A DNA stretch of 49,048 nucleotides from Gammaproteobacteria bacterium (GTDB lineage: Bacteria > Pseudomonadota > Gammaproteobacteria > Steroidobacterales > Steroidobacteraceae), in the NCBI GenBank assembly GCA_028293745.1, contig JAQGOF010000194.1, positions 1 through 49,048 of the forward strand, read 5' to 3'. The first letter of the stretch is position 1, and every line of letters begins with the position of its first letter. Below, in pieces: positions 35,627 to 43,179 of this stretch. A program made the position numbers and the translations under genes. The notes below the pieces were generated by a model. The model was not told the DNA's origin, did not search any database, and saw only the letters and a program-made list of their open reading frames with translations.

Positions 35627-35641
35627 TGTAATTGATTACAT
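35626..35641 (+). promoter_or_regulatory. Perfect inverted repeat, candidate LacI-type operator
   Basis: ATGTAAT-TG-ATTACAT: 7-bp arms with a 2-base centre, beginning at the last base of the LacI-gene stop and ending 8 bp before the transporter ATG. Size and symmetry suit a LacI-family dimer, although the centre is TG instead of the usual CG. It also resembles the HexR box (TGTAATTAAATTACA) but with one base less between arms. Confidence 0.55.
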
Positions 35642-35649
35642 TGCCGGAA

Positions 35650-36861
35650 ATGAAGTTCCGGCTGAGCTTGATGATGTTCCTGGAGTTCTTCGTGTGGGGC
35701 GGCTGGTTCGTCACGCTGGGGAGCTATCTTGGGGCCACTGTGTCGGCGAGCGGCTCGCAGATCGGCCTTGCGTATGCAACCCAGTCCTGGGGTGCCATCG
35801 TGGCGCCTTTCATTTTTGGCCTGATCGCGGATCGTTACTTCAACGCCGAGCGAGTGCTTGCGGCAGCCCACCTCGCAGGAGGCGTGCTCATGCTGACACT
35901 GGCTCGCTCAGCCAGTTTCGCGGCGTTCTACCCCCTGTTGCTGGTGTACATGATTCTCTACATGCCCACCCTGGCGCTGGCCAACTCGGTCGCATTCCGC
36001 CAGTTGCGGGACCCCTCGCGGGAATTCTCGAGCATCCGGGTATGGGGCACGGTCGGTTGGATCGTCGCGGGTCTTTGTATCAGCTACGTCTTTTCGTGGG
36101 ACTCCCCGCCATCGATTGCGCGCGGAATGCTCCGCAACACGTTTCTCATGTGTGGCATAGCCTCGCTGGTCCTGGGTCTTTACAGCCTGACTCTGCCGAA
36201 GACTCCACCTGCCGCGGACCGCGCGGCACGTCCCGAGCTGCGCGACATACTGGGGCTCGAGGCGCTGCGGCTGCTCGCGAATCGCAACTTTCTGATATTT
36301 TTCGCCGCCTCCATCCTGATCTGCATCCCGCTGGCCTTCTATTATCAGAATGCGAATCAATTCCTGACGGAGCTGCGTGTTCCGAACGCCACGGGGAAGC
36401 AGACGCTCGGCCAGATGTCCGAAGTGTTGTTCATGCTCCTGATCCCCGTATTCCTGCACCGTTTCGGGATGAAGACGACCCTGCTGGTGGGCATGCTGGC
36501 GTGGGCCGTGCGGTACGCCTTGTTTGCGTTCGGCAACGCCGGCGATCTGGTAATGCTGTTGCTGTTAGGGATAGCTCTGCACGGCGTGTGCTACGACTTT
36601 TTCTTCGTGTCGGGACAGATCTACATCGACTCGAAAGCAGGGCCCCACATCAAGAGCGCTGCTCAGGGCCTGATCACCCTTGCCACCTACGGCGCCGGCA
36701 TGTTGATCGGATTCTGGGCCGCCGGCAAAATCACCGATCACTACGCCACCGGCGCCGTCCACGACTGGAAGTCGATCTGGCAGTTCCCGGCCGGCTTCGC
36801 CGCCGTCATTTTCGTGCTGTTCGCGCTGTCGTTCAGGAACGAGAACGTGCGCTATGAGTAA
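35650..36861 (+). CDS. MFS transporter, nucleoside:H+ symporter (NupG-like) type
   Basis: A 403-residue protein with 12 predicted transmembrane segments. The N-terminus (KFRLSLMMFLEFFVWGGWFVTLGSYL) is the NupG/XapB hallmark; AYATQSWGAIVAPFIFGLIADR and FYYQNANQFLTE also fit. E. coli members carry nucleosides. Beside a Gfo/Idh/MocA enzyme, the substrate here may be a sugar, cyclitol or glycoside. I start at ATG 35650; TTG 35632 would place the inverted repeat in the coding region. The stop overlaps the next ATG by 8 bp. Confidence 0.88.
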   Translation: MKFRLSLMMFLEFFVWGGWFVTLGSYLGATVSASGSQIGLAYATQSWGAIVAPFIFGLIADRYFNAERVLAAAHLAGGVLMLTLARSASFAAFYPLLLVYMILYMPTLALANSVAFRQLRDPSREFSSIRVWGTVGWIVAGLCISYVFSWDSPPSIARGMLRNTFLMCGIASLVLGLYSLTLPKTPPAADRAARPELRDILGLEALRLLANRNFLIFFAASILICIPLAFYYQNANQFLTELRVPNATGKQTLGQMSEVLFMLLIPVFLHRFGMKTTLLVGMLAWAVRYALFAFGNAGDLVMLLLLGIALHGVCYDFFFVSGQIYIDSKAGPHIKSAAQGLITLATYGAGMLIGFWAAGKITDHYATGAVHDWKSIWQFPAGFAAVIFVLFALSFRNENVRYE

Positions 36862-37984
36862 GATCAAATGGGCACTGCTGGGCGGTGGAGCGGGCTCGCT
36901 CATCGGCATCGTGCATCGGATCGCAGCCGGCATGGGCGATGACTATCAGCTCGTTGGCGGCGTATTCAACCACGAGCCGGCCGCCGGACTGCAATTCGCC
37001 CGCGATCTCGAGCTCGATCTGCGCCGCACGTACGCTGACATCGATGCGTTCATAGCGGGTGAGATGGCGTTGCCGGCCGATGAACGTGTGAAGGTAGTGA
37101 CTATTGCAACGCCCAACTACCTGCACTACGAGATGGCATCCAAGCTGATCCAGGCGGGATTTCACGTGATCTGCGAGAAGCCGGTCACGTTCAGGGCGGC
37201 CGAGGCGCGCAGCCTGGCGAGCCTCCTGAAATCACGGCAACAGATATTTGCAGTCACCCACACCTACACGGGCTATCCCATGGTCCGGCAGATGCGGGGC
37301 ATGATCGCCGCCGGGATGATCGGTCCGATCCAGAAGGTGGATGCCCGCTACTACCAGGGGTGGATCAACGCGGTCATTCACGAGCCGGCGCGGCGCAAGA
37401 CCGTGTGGCGGCTCGATCCGGCCAAGGGCGGTCCGAGTTGCTGTATCGGTGATATCGGCGTGCATGCATTCAACCTCATTGAATACACGACGGGGCTGCA
37501 GGTTGAGCAGGCTCTGGCGGATGTCGACACGCTGTATCCTGACAACGAGCTCGATGTCGACGGCTCGGTACTGTTGCGATTCGGCAAGGGCGTGAAGGGC
37601 GTGTTATGCGCCAGCCAGATTGCGACGGCCGAGGAGAACAACTTGAGTCTGGCGGTCTACGGACGAACCGGGGGCTTGCGGTGGGCACAGGAAAATCCCA
37701 ATCAGCTCGAGTTCCTGCAGGAAGGCAAGCCTCTGAGCGTGATCAAGCCGGGACATGCGTTCAATCTTCCCGAGGCGCGCGCGGCCACGAAGATGCCGCC
37801 GGGCCATCCGGAAGGGATCTTCGACGCCATGGGAAATATTTATCGTGGGGTCGCAAGGGCCATCAATGGCCTGCCGGTGGACCCCGGCGCTTTCCCCGAC
37901 ATCGAAGCGGGAGTCCGGGGCATGCGCTTCGTCGAAGCCGCGTTGGATTCTTCCCGCAACGGCAACGTCTGGGTGACGATCTGA
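36854..37984 (+). CDS. Gfo/Idh/MocA family oxidoreductase
   Basis: NAD(P)-dependent dehydrogenase of sugars or cyclitols. Rossmann motif ALLGGGAGSLIG at 7-18, EKP motif in HVICEKPVTF, and the catalytic-site segment GDIGVHAFNLIEY. 376 residues. Overlap with the transporter gene shows co-translation. In other bacteria such dehydrogenases beside symporters act in inositol or 3-keto-sugar pathways; nothing here decides the substrate. Convergent with the aminotransferase gene. Confidence 0.92.
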   Translation: MSKIKWALLGGGAGSLIGIVHRIAAGMGDDYQLVGGVFNHEPAAGLQFARDLELDLRRTYADIDAFIAGEMALPADERVKVVTIATPNYLHYEMASKLIQAGFHVICEKPVTFRAAEARSLASLLKSRQQIFAVTHTYTGYPMVRQMRGMIAAGMIGPIQKVDARYYQGWINAVIHEPARRKTVWRLDPAKGGPSCCIGDIGVHAFNLIEYTTGLQVEQALADVDTLYPDNELDVDGSVLLRFGKGVKGVLCASQIATAEENNLSLAVYGRTGGLRWAQENPNQLEFLQEGKPLSVIKPGHAFNLPEARAATKMPPGHPEGIFDAMGNIYRGVARAINGLPVDPGAFPDIEAGVRGMRFVEAALDSSRNGNVWVTI

Positions 37985-38016
37985 GCAGGGGGGCCGCGAA
38001 CACCCGCGCTCAGATC
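37978..38016. terminator. Hairpin with both convergent stop codons paired
   Basis: Perfect 9-bp arms GATCTGAGC (37978-37986) and GCTCAGATC (38008-38016) with a 21-base loop. The oxidoreductase TGA (37982-37984) pairs exactly with the complement of the aminotransferase TGA (38010-38012). No T-tract; likely a bidirectional 3'-end structure. Confidence 0.55.
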
Positions 38017-39068
38017 CGGGTGAACCACCCGTGGCTGTCAGCGATTTCGCCACGCTGGATGGAAACCAACTTCTGACGAAGCTCCTGAGTCACAGGTCCC
38101 ACTTCGCCTCCCGACAGCCGGTATTCCTTGCCCCGGTGTATCAGGACACCCACGCCCGCCAACACCGCAGCCGTGCCTGACAGCGCGGCTTCTCCATCAC
38201 GCGCCCATTCGAGCATCTCTGACACATCAAACGTGCGCTCTTCGACCTTGTAGCCGTCGTCCCGAGCCATCGTGAGAAGCGAATCGCGTGTCACGCCATG
38301 CAGGAAGGTCGCATCGAGGCTGCGGGTCAGGAGTTGGCCTTTGCGAATGAGAATGAAATTCGCAGCGCCCGTTTCCTGCACTTGCCCCCCCGGGGCGAAC
38401 AACACCTGGTCGGATTTGTACTGCTTGCGCGCTTCGAGCGTTGGGCCGAGCGCCGCGGCGTAGTTGCCCCCGGTTTTGACCCGGCCGGTCTGGGAGGCCG
38501 TCCGGGAGTTCACATCCTCCACGAAAATCCGCAAGGCTTGCATACCCCCCGCGAAATAGTCCCAGACCGGGCTCGCCAGCACGACGAGCGAAGCCTCGTC
38601 CGCCGGGGTTGCGGCGGCGCCGATGTTCGGGGTGGTCCCGAAGAGCAGGGGCCGCAGGTACAGCGCGCCGGGGGCTTCCGGGACTTCATCCCGGTTCTGC
38701 TCGATCGTGAGGCGGATCATCTGAGCCAGTTGAGCCGGGTCCGGCTCGGGGAGGACGAGTGCCCGTGCGCTCTGCCGCATCCGCTCGATGTGCCGGTCCA
38801 TGCGAAATACGTTGATGCTGCCGTCAGCCCAGCGATAGGCCTTGAACCCCTCAAAACAGGAGCTGGCGTAGTGAAGCACGTGGGCCGCGGGATGAAGTTC
38901 GATGGGCCCGACCGGCCGAGCCTCGTGGGAGCTCCATTTGCCGTCACGAAAGCGGGCAACGGCCATGGTCGGAGCCAGGATTGTGCCGAAGGCGGGACGC
39001 GCGGGTGCTGCAGTGCTCGGTGTTGCCGCTTTGAGGGAGGCGGCGGCTGCGCTTGAAGGAGGGGTCAT
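38010..39068 (-). CDS. ilvE: Branched-chain amino acid aminotransferase
   Basis: PLP fold-type IV transaminase for Leu, Ile and Val. Motifs: HVLHYASSCFEGFKAYR, the PLP Lys198 in RVKTGGNYAAAL, GQVQETGAANFILI, LSGTAAVLAGVG. It belongs to the longer group II (eukaryote/actinobacteria-like) BCATs, 352 residues, rather than the 309-residue enteric IlvE. ATG 39068 has GGAAG 6 bases upstream; the frame extends to 39164 without similarity. An Ala/Ser-rich stretch (5-25) precedes the fold. Confidence 0.92.
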   Translation of the reverse strand: MTPPSSAAAASLKAATPSTAAPARPAFGTILAPTMAVARFRDGKWSSHEARPVGPIELHPAAHVLHYASSCFEGFKAYRWADGSINVFRMDRHIERMRQSARALVLPEPDPAQLAQMIRLTIEQNRDEVPEAPGALYLRPLLFGTTPNIGAAATPADEASLVVLASPVWDYFAGGMQALRIFVEDVNSRTASQTGRVKTGGNYAAALGPTLEARKQYKSDQVLFAPGGQVQETGAANFILIRKGQLLTRSLDATFLHGVTRDSLLTMARDDGYKVEERTFDVSEMLEWARDGEAALSGTAAVLAGVGVLIHRGKEYRLSGGEVGPVTQELRQKLVSIQRGEIADSHGWFTRI

Positions 39069-39176
39069 CGCAATCTTCCGTACGGTGCAATCCCTCCATC
39101 CTACAGCGGCTCGACCGCGTCCCATAGCATTCGGTAGGCGCGTTTGGGCCACCCGGCCCAGCACCTTTACTGCCCC

Positions 39177-39815
39177 CTACGGAACCCAATAGTCGGTCTT
39201 GACCAGTTCCCGCAGGTCGGCGCGGTGTGCCCACCCGCTCTCTTCGAGCATCGGCAGCCGGTAGAACTCGGGCACGTAGCCCAGGCAAAGAATGGCAACG
39301 GGTCGGCTGCCTTCGGGCATACGCAGCAGTTGCCGCAGGCCCTCCGGCTCAAACAGTGACACCCAGCCCATCCCAACATTCTCGGCGCGCGCGACCAGCC
39401 AGAGGTTCTGAATCGCGCACGCGACGGAGGCCAGGTCCATTTCCGGCAGCGTCCGGCGCCCGAATATGTGATGTTCGCGATCGTGCGTCAGCGCGACCAC
39501 GAGGACTTCCCCGCATTCGCGGATGCCCTCCACCTTGAGGCGCATGAATTCATCCTCGCGTTCCCCAAGTGCCTGCGCCGTGGCCTTGCGCTCCGCTTCG
39601 ACCAAGCTGTGAATCTGGTTGCGCAGCTCGCGATCCCGAATCCGGATGAACCGCCAGGGCTGCATGAATCCGACGCTGGGGGCGAGATGCGCGGCGCCCA
39701 GCAGCCGCTCCATCAGGGCATCGTCCAGGGGATCAGGCAGAAAATGCCGCATGTCTCGCCGCAAGGCGACTACGCGATAAATGGCCGCGATCTCCTGATC
39801 CGTGAAATCCTTCAT
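39177..39815 (-). CDS. bluB: 5,6-dimethylbenzimidazole synthase (BluB)
   Basis: Flavin-destroying nitroreductase-fold enzyme that converts reduced FMN and oxygen to DMB, the lower ligand of cobalamin. BluB-specific motifs are present: RRDMRHFLPDPLDD, APSVGFMQPWRFI, GRRTLPEMDLASVACAIQN and GMGWVSLFEP (with the catalytic Ser). 212 residues, within the family range. It stands without other cobalamin genes; neighbours are a cellulase (upstream on the same strand, 57 bp) and ilvE (108 bp downstream). Confidence 0.9.
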   Translation of the reverse strand: MKDFTDQEIAAIYRVVALRRDMRHFLPDPLDDALMERLLGAAHLAPSVGFMQPWRFIRIRDRELRNQIHSLVEAERKATAQALGEREDEFMRLKVEGIRECGEVLVVALTHDREHHIFGRRTLPEMDLASVACAIQNLWLVARAENVGMGWVSLFEPEGLRQLLRMPEGSRPVAILCLGYVPEFYRLPMLEESGWAHRADLRELVKTDYWVP

Positions 39816-39872
39816 TCAGTCCCACCCGTCAAAAGAAGCCGCGGTGCAGACTTTACCGTGATCCCGGGAATC

Positions 39873-41804
39873 TCAGTGCGCGAACTGGGCGAGAAGCTCA
39901 ACGTACGCCGACTCGTAGTAGATCCCCGTTTCCGTGACCGCATACGAAGCCTGGGTATCGGTCGTCGTCCCGTTCCAGTCCCTATAGGACTTTTGCGGCG
40001 GTTGCCCGGCGGGCGGGGCGACTGAGGCAGGCACGCCGTTCTGTACGGCCTCGGCGTTCGGACCGCCCGGGATGTAGCCGGGAGCCGGTCCGCACTGTGA
40101 AGTTTTGGCATCAGCCCACCTGGTGCCCGGCCAGAACCAGGTGTGATAGAGCTCGTTGAGGGACGAGGTTGCGCCGGAGGAGCTCATGTTGGTCATGTAG
40201 ACCTTCGCAAACGGGTTCACGCCATGAAAGTAGTGCAACGTTTCGAGCGCGCGGTTGATGAATGGTGTAGTGCTTGATACGACGATGCCGTAGTTCGCGA
40301 CATCGACGTTCGTGTTGCCGTAGTTGCCGCGTGTCTCGTTGCTGCCCCAGGTGTATTGAGCATCGTGGAGGTAGTTTCGATACAGATCGTCGCTCGCAGT
40401 CAATCCGTAAATCTGGTTGCCCGCGTTCACATCGTTCAGCTTGTCAGCGAGTATGCCCGCTTTCAGGGTTGAGTCAGCTTGCGGCAGCGTGGTGTAGAAG
40501 AGCAACGCCTTGCCCTGCTCCGGCTGATAGCGGGACCAGCCGACATCATTGTAAGGTCGAGTGTTCTTGTAGTTGTTCTTGACATGCGTGTCGTACGCCT
40601 GGTCGCTGGTGACGGCGAATAGCCAGACGGCCGCGACGACAGCCTCGGCTTCCTGGTCAGCCGTGCTCCAGTCCGCATTGCCTGCCTTCACGATGCCGGT
40701 ATCGCAGTGTTCCTGCTTCGTCGCGCTGCCCTGGTAGTTGTTCCACGCCTTGATTGCCCGGTTCTTCAGGTCAGTAGCCTCGGCTGCCAATGATGGCATC
40801 CGTCCGTACACATAAGCGGCGTGCGCCAGCATGCCCGCCGCCGCAATCGTCGAAGACGTGCAGCTCGGTACGTAAAAACGCGCCGAGCTGTCAGAGCTGG
40901 GTGGATCTGCCAGAGGATAGCCGAGCGAGCCCACCTTCAGCGCCACGCTGCCATCGGCGCTGTATTGCATCTTCTTGATCCAATCCGTTTCGTATTTGAC
41001 CTCGTCGATCAAATCGGGAGTGCCGTTGCCCGACTCCGGGATGTTGAAGTCGTCGGTGAAGGCGGCCGGGTTCTCCTGGTAGGCGCTCAACAGCTGATGC
41101 ACGGCAACTGTTGCGAACGTGACGTACTTGTTCGTATCGCCGGCATCGAACCAGCCGCCGCTGAGGTCATGGACCTTGGACGCGTTCCCTTGATCGGTTG
41201 CATCGTGCGCCTGAGTGTCCTGGTTGGGGCCGACATAGGCTGCCGTGTCCGTCCAGCATGAATCGGCGTAGGGCGGCTGTTTCGATCCGCCGCCGCTGCT
41301 GTTGCCGGCACGCTGATAGAAGTACATCCGCATCGCTGCCTTCAGCAGGTTTGCATACGGCTGCGCGGCGACCGGGAACGTCGCAGAACGGACCTGTTTG
41401 TCGACGTCATAGACGAAGTATGTTCCGGAGGCGTTCACCGAAGAAAAGTCGAACCACCAGCCATTGTCACCCGAGGAAGCCTGCACTTCTCCACCGTTCC
41501 ACGGACTGATGGCTCCCGAGAAGACCACCGTACCGTCGTCCGCCTTGCGCACCTGATACGTGGTTCCAGGCGAGAAGGTATTTGCCGAATCGAAACCCGC
41601 ATGCGGGTTGCGAATGACGGCGACCTTGGGATCGGCGTTCCGATATCCAAACTGATCAACCAGCAGATGCGGGCTCAGAGTAACGGAGCTTGCGGTCCCA
41701 CCGTTCGTGGGCGGTGGAGGCGCAGAAGCCGGCCCTGTGCCAGAGCCGCCGCAGCCGCTGAAGCACAATGCCAGTATGCACAGGGTCGAGCGCACGGGTG
41801 ACAT
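39873..41804 (-). CDS. GH9 family endoglucanase, lipoprotein
   Basis: A 643-residue cellulase-type enzyme predicted to be lipid-anchored: lipobox FSGC with Cys18, then a Gly/Pro/Ser linker. Residues about 41-145 are the CelD-type N-terminal Ig-like domain (LSPHLLVDQFGYRNADPKVAVI region), followed by the (alpha/alpha)6 catalytic domain. Catalytic base motif GGWFDAGD has Asp220 and Asp223, and the acid is near Glu625 (AVTETGIYYES, replacing the common NEVAIDYNA form). The frame extends to 42371, but that part is antisense to the hibernation factor gene; ATG 41804 starts the signal peptide. Confidence 0.9.
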   Translation of the reverse strand: MSPVRSTLCILALCFSGCGGSGTGPASAPPPPTNGGTASSVTLSPHLLVDQFGYRNADPKVAVIRNPHAGFDSANTFSPGTTYQVRKADDGTVVFSGAISPWNGGEVQASSGDNGWWFDFSSVNASGTYFVYDVDKQVRSATFPVAAQPYANLLKAAMRMYFYQRAGNSSGGGSKQPPYADSCWTDTAAYVGPNQDTQAHDATDQGNASKVHDLSGGWFDAGDTNKYVTFATVAVHQLLSAYQENPAAFTDDFNIPESGNGTPDLIDEVKYETDWIKKMQYSADGSVALKVGSLGYPLADPPSSDSSARFYVPSCTSSTIAAAGMLAHAAYVYGRMPSLAAEATDLKNRAIKAWNNYQGSATKQEHCDTGIVKAGNADWSTADQEAEAVVAAVWLFAVTSDQAYDTHVKNNYKNTRPYNDVGWSRYQPEQGKALLFYTTLPQADSTLKAGILADKLNDVNAGNQIYGLTASDDLYRNYLHDAQYTWGSNETRGNYGNTNVDVANYGIVVSSTTPFINRALETLHYFHGVNPFAKVYMTNMSSSGATSSLNELYHTWFWPGTRWADAKTSQCGPAPGYIPGGPNAEAVQNGVPASVAPPAGQPPQKSYRDWNGTTTDTQASYAVTETGIYYESAYVELLAQFAH

Positions 41805-41942
41805 CGGAAATCCGTCCCTGTTCTTACGTACCTGGAAATCACTATGCGATTCGGAGCGGCTGGCGCGACTGGATCCATATCCCGCAGGTACGACTATTGC
41901 GGAAGCGACACCGGTTGCCATCGATTGCCAGGAGCAGTCCCT

Positions 41943-42347
41943 ATGCAAGTACTCGTCAATTCCGACCATCACATCACCAGCAGCGAGTCGGTCGCCCAGC
42001 GGGTTGAAGCCATCCTTATGCCCTCCGTCGATCGGTTTGCCGACCGGCTCACCCGCGTCGAAGTTCATCTTAACGATGTAAATGGACCCAAGCATGGCGA
42101 GCGCGACAAGCGAGTCACAATGGAGGCACGGGTGGCGGGACGCGCCCCGGTCGCTGTAACCAATGAGGCGGCGAGCTTGCTCGAAGCAATTGAGGGCGCC
42201 AGCAAGAAGCTCGAGCGCGCTCTGGAGCATACCTTCGGACGCCTCGAAGCGACAGCACAGAAGGGGCCTGCGGACGAGGATACCGTCACCCTCGAGGCGC
42301 TGACGGAAGTCGAGCTGAGGGAGCTCGAAAAGCGCGGCAGGCACTAA
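41943..42347 (+). CDS. Ribosome hibernation promoting factor (HPF/RaiA family)
   Basis: A 134-residue short-type hibernation factor. MQVLVNSDHHI starts the first strand, RVEVHLNDVNGPK is the typical central strand-loop, and LLEAIEGASKKLERALEHTFGRL is the C-terminal helix. Members bind the small ribosomal subunit in stationary phase. CAGGAG precedes the ATG at 41943, which I prefer over the longer frame from 41844. Compared with E. coli HPF (95 residues) it has about 30 extra acidic C-terminal residues. Divergent from the cellulase gene. Confidence 0.85.
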   Translation: MQVLVNSDHHITSSESVAQRVEAILMPSVDRFADRLTRVEVHLNDVNGPKHGERDKRVTMEARVAGRAPVAVTNEAASLLEAIEGASKKLERALEHTFGRLEATAQKGPADEDTVTLEALTEVELRELEKRGRH

Positions 42348-42385
42348 ACAGGCGAGCGCTAACGGCAGCATACACAGGCCGATAC

Positions 42386-42401
42386 CGGCGCGTGTGCGCC
42401 G
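42386..42401. terminator. Small hairpin between hpf and GNAT genes
   Basis: CGGCGC-GTGT-GCGCCG, a 6-bp GC stem with a 4-base loop between two convergent genes. No T-tract, so a weak candidate. Confidence 0.3.
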
Positions 42402-42440
42402 CTGGCAAGTGGCTGGATCTGCAGCTGCAGGTTCAGCCCG

Positions 42441-43157
42441 TTACGCGGATCCGCCACTGCGCAGGTCCGCGAGCCGCCGTTTCTGCTGTCCTTGGGTGTC
42501 GAAGTTGGCGGGGCTCAGCCAGGCTTCGAACGCGGAACGCACCCGGGGCCATTCGTCCGCGGTGATGGAGTACCAGGCCGTGTCACGGCTGCGCCCTTTG
42601 TACACGATGGCCTTCCTGAAAATCCCCTCGAACGTGAACCCATAGCGCTCCGCGGCCGAGCGCGATGGGGCGTTCAGGCTGTCGCATTTCCATTCGTACC
42701 TGCGATACCCCAACTCATCGAATGCCCGGCGCATCATCAGGTACATGGATTCGGTGGCCGCGCGCGTTTGTTTCAACCGCGGCGCAAAGGCGATCGAACC
42801 AACTTCGATGACCCCGTGGGTGGGCTCGATTCGCATCAGTGCTGCGGTCCCCACCGGCTTCCCCGTGTCTGCCGCAACAATTGCAAAGTGAAGAGGATCC
42901 TCGCTCTTCTCGAGCGCGGTCAGGTACGAATGGAAGTCCTCCGCTCGCTCGGGACGCCCGGGGAACAGGTAGGTCCAGTCGCGATCATCCGGCGCTTCCA
43001 TGTAGGCAGCGAACAGATCGGCCTCGTGCCGCGTGCTGACGGGCTCGAGGCGGCAATACCGACCCAGCATGTCAGTTCGTTGAGGACGTGGACGAGGCGA
43101 CCAGCCGTCCACTGCAGGTCCGATGGGCTGCCCGTACTTGTTCTGGCGAGTGGTCAT
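42441..43157 (-). CDS. GNAT family N-acetyltransferase (RimJ/RimL-like)
   Basis: A 238-residue GNAT-fold protein: CRLEPVSTRHEADLFAAY at the start of the fold, HFAIVAADTGKPVGTAALMRI, GVIEVGSIAFAPRLKQTRAATESMY (acetyl-CoA binding loop region) and SRSAAERYGFTFEG. This group acetylates amino groups of proteins or small molecules, with substrate unknown. ATG 43157 follows AGAGG at 9 bases. It is 22 bp downstream of the flavoprotein gene, likely the same transcript. Confidence 0.85.
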   Translation of the reverse strand: MTTRQNKYGQPIGPAVDGWSPRPRPQRTDMLGRYCRLEPVSTRHEADLFAAYMEAPDDRDWTYLFPGRPERAEDFHSYLTALEKSEDPLHFAIVAADTGKPVGTAALMRIEPTHGVIEVGSIAFAPRLKQTRAATESMYLMMRRAFDELGYRRYEWKCDSLNAPSRSAAERYGFTFEGIFRKAIVYKGRSRDTAWYSITADEWPRVRSAFEAWLSPANFDTQGQQKRRLADLRSGGSA

Positions 43158-43179
43158 GTATCGATGCCTCTGGCGCGCC

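Noticed and set aside
35514..36857. A 447-codon open frame overlapping the MFS transporter
   Set aside because: Shifted frame of the transporter gene; Arg/Gly/His-rich and without transmembrane pattern.
41805..42371. N-terminal extension of the GH9 protein by 189 residues
   Set aside because: The extension is antisense to the hibernation factor gene, and the lipoprotein signal begins at ATG 41804.
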